Source: Candidatus Helarchaeota archaeon
GTDB taxonomy: Archaea > Asgardarchaeota > Lokiarchaeia > Helarchaeales > RDOG01
DNA: 32,422 bases
NCBI GenBank assembly: GCA_029838215.1
Contig: JALGVI010000030.1
Coordinates: forward strand, 1-32,422
Reading direction: 5' to 3'
Shown one piece after another: positions 1 to 7,038 of this stretch; position 1 is the first letter of the stretch, and each line of letters begins with the position of its first letter. A program made the position numbers and the translations under genes. The notes beneath the pieces are model-generated. The model was not told the origin of the DNA. It did not search any database and saw only the letters and a list, made by a program, of their open reading frames with translations.

Positions 1-1
1 C

Positions 2-199
2 GGATTATCAAGATGTCGTCCATTTTTCAAAACCAAATACGTGTTTCTCTATCAACCATTGGAACAAACAACGTTTAATCTAGCATTCAGAAATAAATTT
101 TTTTCTCATTCCTACAAAGAATTTAAAAATCACAAATTAATATATGAGATAAAATCATGTAAGCGGAGATTCTCGTTAAATGAAGAAAAATTTCTATAA
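2..199 (+). CDS. Possible 3' end of an unrecognised gene cut by the window edge
   Basis: This frame is open from the first bases to a TAA at 197-199, about 65 codons with no start codon needed inside the window. The translation is rich in Phe, Lys and Tyr and shows no family I recognise. It would overlap the start of the next gene at 180 by 20 bases, which is possible for linked genes but also what a chance open frame in AT-rich DNA could look like. Treat as tentative. Confidence 0.2.
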   Translation, partial: GLSRCRPFFKTKYVFLYQPLEQTTFNLAFRNKFFSHSYKEFKNHKLIYEIKSCKRRFSLNEEKFL

Positions 200-842
200 G
201 GCACGTCTTTTCATTGGAGTTTTCTTCATTCTAGGAATTCTAGTGGTAACCAACATTGCTTTGACCTGTGCATTAAAAAATATAGCAATGAACAGTGATG
301 CTCAAGCACCGTGGAATGAACAAGACTTGAATTTGTGCGTGAACACCGTTCAAGTGAACATCACCCAAGACAATATAACAGTACCTTCCTCAGTAAGAGT
401 CATGGGAGAAATTGTAATTTCTGTCAAGTTCGAAGTAAACGAAACGCTCTCTTCAGGATACATTCAAGTCAAGATCGTCATGAATCGACCCGTGAATCAG
501 GCTTTTCCACCATATTATCCTGCTGTTATTACGGAATTGGTTCAAGCAGAAAATTTCGAAAGTGTAGCCGTTGGGACAGAATACACGAGTACTGCCAGTT
601 ACAAGGTGGTTGGATTTACGGGGCAGATTTGGTTTGATGTTTCTCTTTATTACATAAATAGTTCGGATAATATTTTCCTGAACTCCACTCAATCAGAACT
701 TGTTTCGGTCCAACCCGGAGACGACACGATTTTTAATGTCGTTTCTCTGACGATCATGTTTACTGCATTAGGTGTGGGTGCTGGAATTTTGGTACTAAGT
801 TTTTTTCCGAAAAAACACGAGTCTCCAAAAAGTTCAAAATAA
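180..842 (+). CDS. Hypothetical membrane-anchored extracytoplasmic protein
   Basis: A 220-residue protein not assignable to a named family. Residues about 10-32 form a hydrophobic signal anchor after a basic start (MKKNFYKAR). Residues about 40-180 are polar, rich in Val, Thr, Asn and Ser, with several N-x-S/T sequons, which looks like an extracytoplasmic beta-sandwich domain. Residues about 186-208 form a second hydrophobic helix, followed by a short basic tail (FFPKKHESPKSSK). The predicted topology is two membrane helices enclosing an outside domain. GGAG at 165-168 is a weak ribosome-binding site 11 bases before the ATG. The gene stands alone; the next plus-strand gene begins over 150 bases downstream. 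Function unknown. Confidence 0.7.
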   Translation: MKKNFYKARLFIGVFFILGILVVTNIALTCALKNIAMNSDAQAPWNEQDLNLCVNTVQVNITQDNITVPSSVRVMGEIVISVKFEVNETLSSGYIQVKIVMNRPVNQAFPPYYPAVITELVQAENFESVAVGTEYTSTASYKVVGFTGQIWFDVSLYYINSSDNIFLNSTQSELVSVQPGDDTIFNVVSLTIMFTALGVGAGILVLSFFPKKHESPKSSK

Positions 843-934
843 CTTATTCGAATATTAAGTTTGAAGTCTTCTTGTGACCGACTTGATTATGAGAAAAATA
901 AGTAATTTTCATTTAACCGAAGGTTTAGTAGATT

Positions 935-950
935 ACCGACTTATTTAAGA
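935..950 (+). promoter_or_regulatory. Candidate BRE/TATA promoter for the zinc-finger gene
   Basis: ACCGAC (BRE-like) runs into TTATTTAAGA, an archaeal TATA-box-like element, at 935-950. It lies about 55 bases before the candidate ATG at 1006. A similar ACCGAC plus TATA arrangement occurs at the right end of the window (32331-32350). Prediction by eye only. Confidence 0.35.
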
Positions 951-1058
951 TGAATACTATCCATGAGAATTTCGCATTATTTTAGCTCATTTATGATTTA
1001 GATAGATGGGGATGATGTTATCACCTGCCCGTATTGTGGTGCTAAAACGCCCGGAGAC

Positions 1059-1577
1059 ATGTTTTGTTCCGTAGAGTGCATGAAAAAAGCTAAGGCAAAA
1101 AAAGAGCATGATGTAGACGAAGATCAAGAAATCCAACAACTTTACAAGTTATTACCTGAATTGACTCACGATTTTCTTTTTTGTGCCTTCCATAAGCAAA
1201 AATTAGCCGTAGGAAAGCCAGAGCCAATTCCCGATGATCTCAAGGAAAAATATGTTGAGAAAAGAAAAAAGTTTTGTCCCCGTTGTTATCGAACTTATGG
1301 ATATTCGTACCTATTAATAAAGAAGGATGTAATAGAAGAAGAAAATAATGAAGAGGAAACGGAGAAATGGGATTTTAAATTGCTTCCTTTTGACGAGATG
1401 AAGGATTTTCTTTTTGATTTAAATCATTATGTTGATAAGGAACACGTTTCAAATTTAAATGAACCAAAACAAGAGATGTTTCGTCCTAGACAACGCCCGA
1501 GAGGCAATTATCGACAAAGAAGAAAGAAACCTTATAAAAGAAAAAAGACATTTAGAAAAACCAGAAAACAAACCTGA
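1059..1577 (+). CDS. Zinc-finger protein with basic C-terminal tail; 5' end disrupted
   Basis: From the first in-frame ATG the protein has 172 residues, but the reading frame is open upstream to a TAG at 999-1001 and encodes CPYCGAKTPGDMFCSVEC, a clear four-cysteine zinc finger that the ATG at 1059 would cut in half. No ATG, GTG or TTG lies in frame before it. A second pair of cysteines (FCPRCYRTYG) and a C27-like FCAFH segment occur later, so further metal sites are possible. The last 35 residues are highly basic and rich in Arg and Lys (GNYRQRRKKPYKRKKTFR), suggesting nucleic-acid binding. An ATG at 1006 would join the finger if one G were added to the GGGG run at 1008-1011. Could be a single-base assembly error, a non-standard start or a real frameshift. 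Family unknown. Confidence 0.65.
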   Translation: MFCSVECMKKAKAKKEHDVDEDQEIQQLYKLLPELTHDFLFCAFHKQKLAVGKPEPIPDDLKEKYVEKRKKFCPRCYRTYGYSYLLIKKDVIEEENNEEETEKWDFKLLPFDEMKDFLFDLNHYVDKEHVSNLNEPKQEMFRPRQRPRGNYRQRRKKPYKRKKTFRKTRKQT

Positions 1578-1683
1578 CTTCGACATGATTTTTAAGTTAT
1601 GATTTTTTAAAAAGTATTGACGGAGAGGGTAAAAACGTTTCACTGGAGCTTAAAATGAACATGCACGAAAATGTAGGGGCAAA

Positions 1684-2676
1684 ATGCGAATGAATGATGG
1701 TAGTGATGATTTTTCCGACTCTAGGTATTCCGATAACGACTGGACTTCGCAGGATGCGAAAACAGTAATTGATGAGTTTAAAAAAATTCATGAAATTGAA
1801 GAAGACATCGTACCCATATCTGAAGGAGTGAGTGATGTCTCAGAAGTCACGATCGAATTAGAAGCCTTACGAAAAATGCTTTTCCACGTGTATGAATTCG
1901 GCAACTTTGAAGATGCAATAAAAAAGTGGAAAGAAGTTTACGGGTTAATGATAGGAAGAATCGAATATGGTCGATTGATCATAACAGATGCAGCACCCAT
2001 TACCCATGGAACGGCTCGTGGCGTGGAATTTAAGAAAGATGATTACGTGTTCGCAGCAAAACTCAATGACATGATAACTGCAGACACTGAACGAAAAGAG
2101 TTTTTCGTTGGATGGTATCATAGCCATCCCGCCATTGGCTTGTTTCTATCAGGAGTGGATTTAGTTAACCATTTAGGATATCAATTAGTAAATGAAGTTG
2201 CGGCGGCAATCGTCTTCGATCATTGTCTTCTTCTTGAAAAACAGATCCCGTTCAAAGTATTTCGTCTTGATTCGGTGGACTTCTCGAGCCAAGATGATTT
2301 GGGTTATCATGAAGTTAGTTACATCATTCCAGGGATCAGCGAAGAAGAACAATTCCTTTTAGCAAGGGAAATGCACGATGAAATAGCCAAGGATTTGAAA
2401 AAAACACGCAGCAATTCAGCAGAGAAATTGTTCCGCAAGCAAGTAGAAAGCGAATATAGGGAATTCATGAAAAGAGTTAGAAAAGAACACATTGAATACG
2501 AAAAAACGGATTATAAGAAATTACGAAAGGGAAAGAAGGTCAGCAAGGCCAACCGTACTGCTCCCAGGAAAAAAGGCGGAAAGAAAAAACCAAAGGCGAA
2601 AAAAGCAAAAAAATCGAAGAAAACAAAGAAAGCAAAGGAGAAAAAGAAATCTAAAAAATCAAAGAAGAAGTCTTAA
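1684..2676 (+). CDS. JAMM/MPN metalloprotease (Rpn11-like) with lysine-rich C-terminal tail
   Basis: A 330-residue protein with a complete JAMM zinc site: GWYHSHPAIGLFLSGVD gives H146, H148, S156 and D159 (H-x-H-x7-S-x2-D), and the upstream catalytic Glu is E84 in EVYGLMIG. In this family (Rpn11, CSN5, AMSH) these residues bind zinc and cleave isopeptide bonds to ubiquitin-like proteins; archaeal relatives act on ubiquitin/SAMP-like modifiers. Residues 1-60 are acidic and probably flexible. After the MPN fold a helical segment (about 220-275) leads into a roughly 50-residue tail almost entirely Lys, Ala, Ser and Arg. The tail resembles histone H1 or ribosomal extensions and suggests nucleic-acid or acidic-partner binding. 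No ubiquitin, E1 or E2 gene is visible in the window, so the substrate is not known. Confidence 0.88.
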   Translation: MRMNDGSDDFSDSRYSDNDWTSQDAKTVIDEFKKIHEIEEDIVPISEGVSDVSEVTIELEALRKMLFHVYEFGNFEDAIKKWKEVYGLMIGRIEYGRLIITDAAPITHGTARGVEFKKDDYVFAAKLNDMITADTERKEFFVGWYHSHPAIGLFLSGVDLVNHLGYQLVNEVAAAIVFDHCLLLEKQIPFKVFRLDSVDFSSQDDLGYHEVSYIIPGISEEEQFLLAREMHDEIAKDLKKTRSNSAEKLFRKQVESEYREFMKRVRKEHIEYEKTDYKKLRKGKKVSKANRTAPRKKGGKKKPKAKKAKKSKKTKKAKEKKKSKKSKKKS

Positions 2677-2679
2677 TTT

Positions 2680-3222
2680 TCAATCGAAGAAATAATCCAT
2701 CAATACTTCATCATAATATTGACCATTTATGCGGTATTGCTTCTTACGCATTCCTACCTTAATGAAGCCCATATCTTCATATAATTTTATGGCATTTTTA
2801 TTTGTTGAAAAAACTGCGAGGCAAATTTTCTCAAAATTCTTTTTTCTTGCTTCTTCAATTGAGGATGTCATCAATTTTCGTCCTATGGAGGGTTTAGCAT
2901 GACGAAATTCTTTTTTTATCAATATTCCCAGTTCTCCAACATAACAGGCTTCCCACGTGCTATGTTCAATCACGCATTGGCCGACAACCTTTCCTTCAAA
3001 ATCAGCCACAATTATGATATTTTTCTCTTCTTCATGATTATAAAACCAGCTAGTGCGTTCATATTCTGAGGTGATTTGTGTTATGACGGGAATGTAGCAC
3101 CTTTCTTGAACAACTTGATTGAAATTTGCCCACAAATCATCGAGGTCTTCACGTAAAGCATTACGAATCGTGATAGAAACGTTACGTCCATCCTTTAAAA
3201 CAGTTTGAAAAGTTGCTGACAT
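2680..3222 (-). CDS. GNAT-family N-acetyltransferase
   Basis: A 180-residue protein with the GNAT fold: an N-terminal ITIRNALREDLDDL strand-helix, central IIVADFEGKVVGQCVIE strands, motif A around GELGILIKKEFRHAKPSIGRKL (acetyl-CoA pyrophosphate loop, less canonical than Q/RxxGxG/A), and motif B with VFSTNKNAIKLYEDMGF, typical of RimI/ribosomal-protein-type acetyltransferases. It would transfer acetyl from acetyl-CoA to an amine, substrate not predictable. I prefer the ATG at 3222 over a TTG 15 bases upstream. Its 3' end meets that of the JAMM gene with only 3 bases between stops (convergent), and the upstream neighbour rpoK ends about 30 bases away on the same strand, so rpoK and this gene may be co-transcribed. 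Confidence 0.85.
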   Translation of the reverse strand: MSATFQTVLKDGRNVSITIRNALREDLDDLWANFNQVVQERCYIPVITQITSEYERTSWFYNHEEEKNIIIVADFEGKVVGQCVIEHSTWEACYVGELGILIKKEFRHAKPSIGRKLMTSSIEEARKKNFEKICLAVFSTNKNAIKLYEDMGFIKVGMRKKQYRINGQYYDEVLMDYFFD

Positions 3223-3252
3223 TGACTCACATCTCAAGCCAGGGATGTCATA

Positions 3253-3771
3253 TCATACGTTGATGTCTTCAGGACGATCTTCAAAGGCACGAAGTGGAAT
3301 ATCTTTACAGATACCATCGGGAGTAGTGCGTCGAATGGTGAGCGGTAAGATTTTTAGCTTTAGCTCGTATTCAGCAATGGAGATGGGTTCTTTTTTCACG
3401 TATGGAGGAATTTCAGACACCAGTATGGGAGCGGACATTGAGATTTGCAGGGCTCTTGCACCTATGATCCTGGAGCGTTCATACTTGGTTAGATATCGAG
3501 GTCCAATCCAATCGATTTTGATTTTTTTCAATCCTTCACGGACTAATTCGTCAATACTTGCCTCAATATCTTCAACGTGCACTTCCACTTCATCTTCAAG
3601 TTCGGTTTCTTCAGGGATTTCGACCTTTTTTTTCTTGGCTTTCTTTATTGTTTTCTTTATTTTTCGGACTTTTTTAGCCTTCTTGGCTCTTTTTGTTTTT
3701 TTTGCTTTTTTTGCTGTTTTTTTCGCTTTAGGCGTTTTTTTAGAAGAAGTTTTCTTTTTTGCCTTACCCAT
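3253..3771 (-). CDS. rpoK: DNA-directed RNA polymerase subunit K (Rpb6/omega homologue) with lysine-rich N-terminal extension
   Basis: The C-terminal half (about 85-160) is classic RpoK/Rpb6: LTKYERSRIIGARALQISM, followed by PISIAEYELKLKILPLTIRR and PDG. The subunit clamps the C-terminus of the largest polymerase subunit during assembly, the job of eukaryotic Rpb6 and bacterial omega. Archaeal RpoK is usually well under 100 residues; here it has 172 because of an N-terminus of about 50 residues composed mostly of Lys and Ala with Ser, Thr and Arg, then an acidic stretch (EIPEETELEDEVEVHVEDIE). Eukaryotic Rpb6 also has an N-terminal extension, but an acidic one. The ATG start with MGKAKKK is the first available. 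Same-strand genes lie on both sides: the TPR-JAMM gene ends 110 bases upstream and a GNAT gene follows. Confidence 0.92.
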   Translation of the reverse strand: MGKAKKKTSSKKTPKAKKTAKKAKKTKRAKKAKKVRKIKKTIKKAKKKKVEIPEETELEDEVEVHVEDIEASIDELVREGLKKIKIDWIGPRYLTKYERSRIIGARALQISMSAPILVSEIPPYVKKEPISIAEYELKLKILPLTIRRTTPDGICKDIPLRAFEDRPEDINV

Positions 3772-3881
3772 TTTTTGTAATCACCACTAACGAGAACCTA
3801 GAGTAACCATGGATACAAAATTAAAAAAATTGAGTATTACACAAAGAAAGCTCACGGATTATTTAAATTTTATCATGTCCA

Positions 3882-5543
3882 TCAAGTTCTCAAGAAATCC
3901 GAGCTTGATTTTCTAATAACTCCTGATAAGAGATTCAAACGGATCATATCTTCCAAAAGGAGAATAATTTGAGTATTAGTTATTGCAACTCTTTCGTGAA
4001 TTTCTTGAAATGTCAATACACCATCGTCTTTTTCTTTGACCATTTGAATGATCAGCTCCCGAATACCCATTTCATTTACGAGCTGGTCATCTTTAATGTC
4101 ATAAAAGAGGTTACGTAAGAATCCATTTTGTTTTAAATCAGTAATGATCTCGCGAAGCACCAATTCTGAATAGTTCAATCGTTCAGAAATTTCTTTTATC
4201 GTCATTTTTGCCTTAGAACCGACAAGTTGAGTAACTTCAGTCGTGAAGGAATTGATCCAATCCGGAACATCCTTTGGAAATTCTTCAATTTCTTCAATCG
4301 TGAATTCAAGCTTATGATAGTCGGACCCTGTCGCCAAGTTCGGATCATTCAACCTGTAAATGTCGAATCCATAATTCTTACGTCTCTCATCATACTTGGT
4401 GTGGTCAAATACGAGGGCAATGGCTTTTGGATTAGCACTTTGAAAGCCTAAATGATTGATGATGTCAGTGTGAGAAAGGAATAGATTTAACCCGGGATGG
4501 CTATGATACCATCCAACTATGAATTCACCCTTACCTTCAGCATAAAGAGCGTCATCAATTTGAGCTGCCTTGATATAATGTTCATCCTTGAATGCAAATT
4601 CGGAGGAGCTGCCAGACATTATTGGCACCGCATCCACGCAAAAAACATCGTCTCCTTCAATCCGACCTATCAGCCATCCGGCTGTCTCCACCCATTTACT
4701 CTCAGGAATACCACTATTAGCATAATATAACATGTGAAGCATCATGTTACGATATGCCTTGCAATTTATGATGACTTTTCCTTTTTCCTTGATTTGAGCT
4801 TTTTGGAGGTGAAGCTTATCATCATTTACGAAATTTGACAATACCTTGTGGAAAGTACCTAGTAAATTTGCCCTCAATGCCGGTCCTGCAAATGATAATC
4901 GGTCAGATTGGGGCTCTATTGATGAAACGAGAATGTCCTTTGCTTCACTTGCTTTTCCTTCTAATAAGTATTTTAAGAACAGCGTTAGATCGAGACCCAT
5001 TCCAGAAACATCAAGCATTTCAAGTTCTTGCATGTGGACATTTATCAGAGACATGGCTTCTTCTTTTTTGTTTAAGAGGAGAAAGATAATTGCCTTGAAA
5101 TTCTGATAAATTATTGCTCTTTCATGTATGAACCTCTTTAGGACACCTTCTTCCAGATCAACTCGTTTTTTTGTAAAATCAATTGCCTTATCGAAAAACT
5201 TTAATGCCGTCTGAAGATTCTTATCGCCTTCAGTATCATCAAATGAAAGGAGACATGTTCCAATGTCTGCACAACATTTAGCAATATGTTCCAAGGTATT
5301 CGCCTTTTCTGCAGAACTTTTCGATATAACTTTAATTGATTCGTCAAATACCTTGATTGCTTTTTTATATTCACCCAGTTCTGAAAAACAAGCAGCCGCA
5401 CGGTAAAGAAACGTGGCAATCTTTAATTCTCTATCATCAGCTTCACTTTTTTTAACTTCTGAAATCAAAGCCAAATAAATTTTTATGGCATCTTGGAATT
5501 TACCCTGGGTTTCCATTAAATGGGCTTTTTCTTCCATTGACAT
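3882..5543 (-). CDS. TPR-JAMM/MPN-winged-helix fusion protein (putative deubiquitinase-like metalloprotease)
   Basis: A 553-residue three-part protein. Residues about 1-230 are helical with TPR-like repeats (GKFQDAIKIYLALI, LGEYKKAIKVFDESIKVI, LKFFDKAIDF). Residues about 255-410 are an MPN domain with an intact JAMM site: E286 in ETAGWLIG, then GWYHSHPGLNLFLSHTD giving H347, H349, S357 and D360. The C-terminal 110 residues hold two winged-helix-like segments (MTIKEISERLNYSELVLREI and LTFQEIHERVAITNTQIILL). Its MPN core closely resembles that of the gene at 1684-2676, including NHLGYQ/NHLGFQ after the active site. TPR plus winged helix recalls PCI subunits, and MPN their partners, of the proteasome lid, COP9 signalosome and eIF3. 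The gene follows a small GTPase on the same strand after 27 bases. AGGA seven bases before the ATG at 5543 favours this start over TTG 5549. Confidence 0.88.
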   Translation of the reverse strand: MSMEEKAHLMETQGKFQDAIKIYLALISEVKKSEADDRELKIATFLYRAAACFSELGEYKKAIKVFDESIKVISKSSAEKANTLEHIAKCCADIGTCLLSFDDTEGDKNLQTALKFFDKAIDFTKKRVDLEEGVLKRFIHERAIIYQNFKAIIFLLLNKKEEAMSLINVHMQELEMLDVSGMGLDLTLFLKYLLEGKASEAKDILVSSIEPQSDRLSFAGPALRANLLGTFHKVLSNFVNDDKLHLQKAQIKEKGKVIINCKAYRNMMLHMLYYANSGIPESKWVETAGWLIGRIEGDDVFCVDAVPIMSGSSSEFAFKDEHYIKAAQIDDALYAEGKGEFIVGWYHSHPGLNLFLSHTDIINHLGFQSANPKAIALVFDHTKYDERRKNYGFDIYRLNDPNLATGSDYHKLEFTIEEIEEFPKDVPDWINSFTTEVTQLVGSKAKMTIKEISERLNYSELVLREIITDLKQNGFLRNLFYDIKDDQLVNEMGIRELIIQMVKEKDDGVLTFQEIHERVAITNTQIILLLEDMIRLNLLSGVIRKSSSDFLRT

Positions 5544-5570
5544 GCCCAATTCCTAGCCTTTAAAAAAAGA

Positions 5571-6110
5571 TTAATCAACCTTAATATTTTTCACGAGTGC
5601 TTTAGCCAATGTAGTAAAGGCTTCATTGACATTTTTATTTTCCTTAGCAGAGGTCTCTATGAAATCAATGCACCCGATTCGTTCTTTCAACGCCTTGCCT
5701 TCTTCAGAGGATACTTCCTTGTTCTCCAAATCGATCTTGTTTGCTATGAGTACTTTCTGGTGATTTCCTTGTATGTGTTTTTCACAGTTTGGTAGCCAAT
5801 CAGTTTCAATTCTGTTAAACGTGGATTTTCTTGATACATCGTAGACAATTAGCACTCCTTGACTTCCTTGGAAATATACATTTAGCATTTGCGCCCAACG
5901 ATCCTGTTGACCAGCCAAATCCCATAGAGTAAACTTGATCTTCGTGCCATCATCAAGTTCCAAAGTCTTTAGGTATATATTTGCACCCATCGTTGATTTA
6001 TATTCTTCACTGAACTTATCCGTTACGTATTTTTTCACGAGTGATGTTTTGCCTACGGCAGGTTCGCCGATCAGAATCACCTTAAACACATATAGCGGTA
6101 GCTTCTTCAT
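5571..6110 (-). CDS. Ras/Rab-superfamily small GTPase
   Basis: A 179-residue single-domain GTPase. All G motifs are present: GEPAVGKTS (P-loop), switch I Thr in KSTMGANIYL, WDLAGQQDRW (switch II with catalytic Gln), NKIDLE (G4) and ETSAKE (G5). The protein ends at KNIKVD with no C-terminal cysteine, so eukaryote-type prenylation is not expected; many Asgard GTPases share this. It is the first gene of an apparent operon with the TPR-JAMM protein, suggesting the two act together, for example the TPR repeats as an effector surface (inference). A GTG at 6119 is the first start, but GGTG six bases before the ATG at 6110 supports the latter. A 255-base AT-rich gap upstream should hold the promoter. 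Confidence 0.93.
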   Translation of the reverse strand: MKKLPLYVFKVILIGEPAVGKTSLVKKYVTDKFSEEYKSTMGANIYLKTLELDDGTKIKFTLWDLAGQQDRWAQMLNVYFQGSQGVLIVYDVSRKSTFNRIETDWLPNCEKHIQGNHQKVLIANKIDLENKEVSSEEGKALKERIGCIDFIETSAKENKNVNEAFTTLAKALVKNIKVD

Positions 6111-6375
6111 ATCTTGCACCTTTATCCGCCCTTGTTAAATTTCCTTATTTCCAGATTAGTGATTAATTTGTTGAATTTAGACTTCATATCCAGATATAAT
6201 TTGTTGCTTGAATATTAAAATTAATGAGGTATAATAACAATTCCTTATTTTTCTTCAGTATGATTAATCTTTTTTTAAGATTTTTATCATTCTGGTATAT
6301 ATCAGTCATCAATCTTTTGATAAAAATTATAAGTTAAATTTTAATTTTGTTGCAATTTCTAAAATGAGTTGTTTT

Positions 6376-6873
6376 TTAGAGTTTTAACGACATGAGATAG
6401 GCGTCTTCGCCGTCTTTGTAATATCCTGAAAGAGTTTTTACGATTTTAAAGTTAAATTGCTTGTACATTTCAATTGCAGGAGCATTAGAAATGCGGACTT
6501 CTAGAATGGCTTCTTTTACACCATAATCTTCTTTCATTGATTGCAATCCTGCTTTTAAGAGATGAGTTGCGATTTTTTGTTTCCTAAATTGTTCTCTCAC
6601 GGCAATAGAAACCAGATGTCCCTTTTTTGTCCATTTTAGACCAAAGTTCGAAATTCCCTTCTCTTCACGAAACATGCAGTAACCGATGAGCGAGTTCTCG
6701 GAAGTATGCTCAGCTACCAAAAAGCTTTTGGGATATTTATAATAGATTTGTCGAAAGAAGTAATCGGGATAATTTTCGGGCAAGCATGTCAAATTAATTT
6801 CCATGACCTGTTCCAAATCATCTTCCGTGAAGTGCCTGATTTTAAAATGGTTTGGTATTGTTTCTTTTTTCAT
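6376..6873 (-). CDS. RimI/Naa10-like N-terminal acetyltransferase
   Basis: A 165-residue GNAT protein close in pattern to archaeal RimI/Ard1 and the eukaryotic NatA catalytic subunit Naa10. It starts IRHFTEDDLEQVMEINLTCLPENYPDYFF, with the LPENY element seen in NatA-type enzymes. Acetyl-CoA binding is HLVSIAVREQFRKQKIATHLL with R-K-Q-K-I-A as the Q/RxxGxA loop (the G replaced by K). Then come LEVRISNAPAIEMYKQFNF and SGYYKDGEDAYLM, the typical C-terminal signature. It should acetylate nascent protein N-termini, probably Ser/Ala/Thr after Met removal, by family. It stands alone on the minus strand, separated from neighbours by 165 and 255 bases. Confidence 0.88.
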   Translation of the reverse strand: MKKETIPNHFKIRHFTEDDLEQVMEINLTCLPENYPDYFFRQIYYKYPKSFLVAEHTSENSLIGYCMFREEKGISNFGLKWTKKGHLVSIAVREQFRKQKIATHLLKAGLQSMKEDYGVKEAILEVRISNAPAIEMYKQFNFKIVKTLSGYYKDGEDAYLMSLKL

Positions 6874-7038
6874 TGAAATGATCTCGCGAGCAACATTGAC
6901 TTTTGTAATAATACCACGTCTTCGGAAAATAACTCATGCACGAACATGTAAGCAATTCATAAAAGTTAAAAAAGAAATATAAATGCTTTTAAAAAAAGAT
7001 TATTTCTCCGATTTTGAAAATAATATCCTTGTAAGGAC

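Noticed and set aside
877..942. ACCGACTT direct repeat upstream of the zinc-finger gene
   Set aside because: Short and 58 bases apart; the downstream copy is better explained as a BRE next to the TATA element.
3245..3790. A 181-codon plus-strand open frame rich in Ser and Phe
   Set aside because: It is the opposite-strand shadow of rpoK; the Phe runs are the complement of the lysine tract, while the minus strand has a clear family signature.
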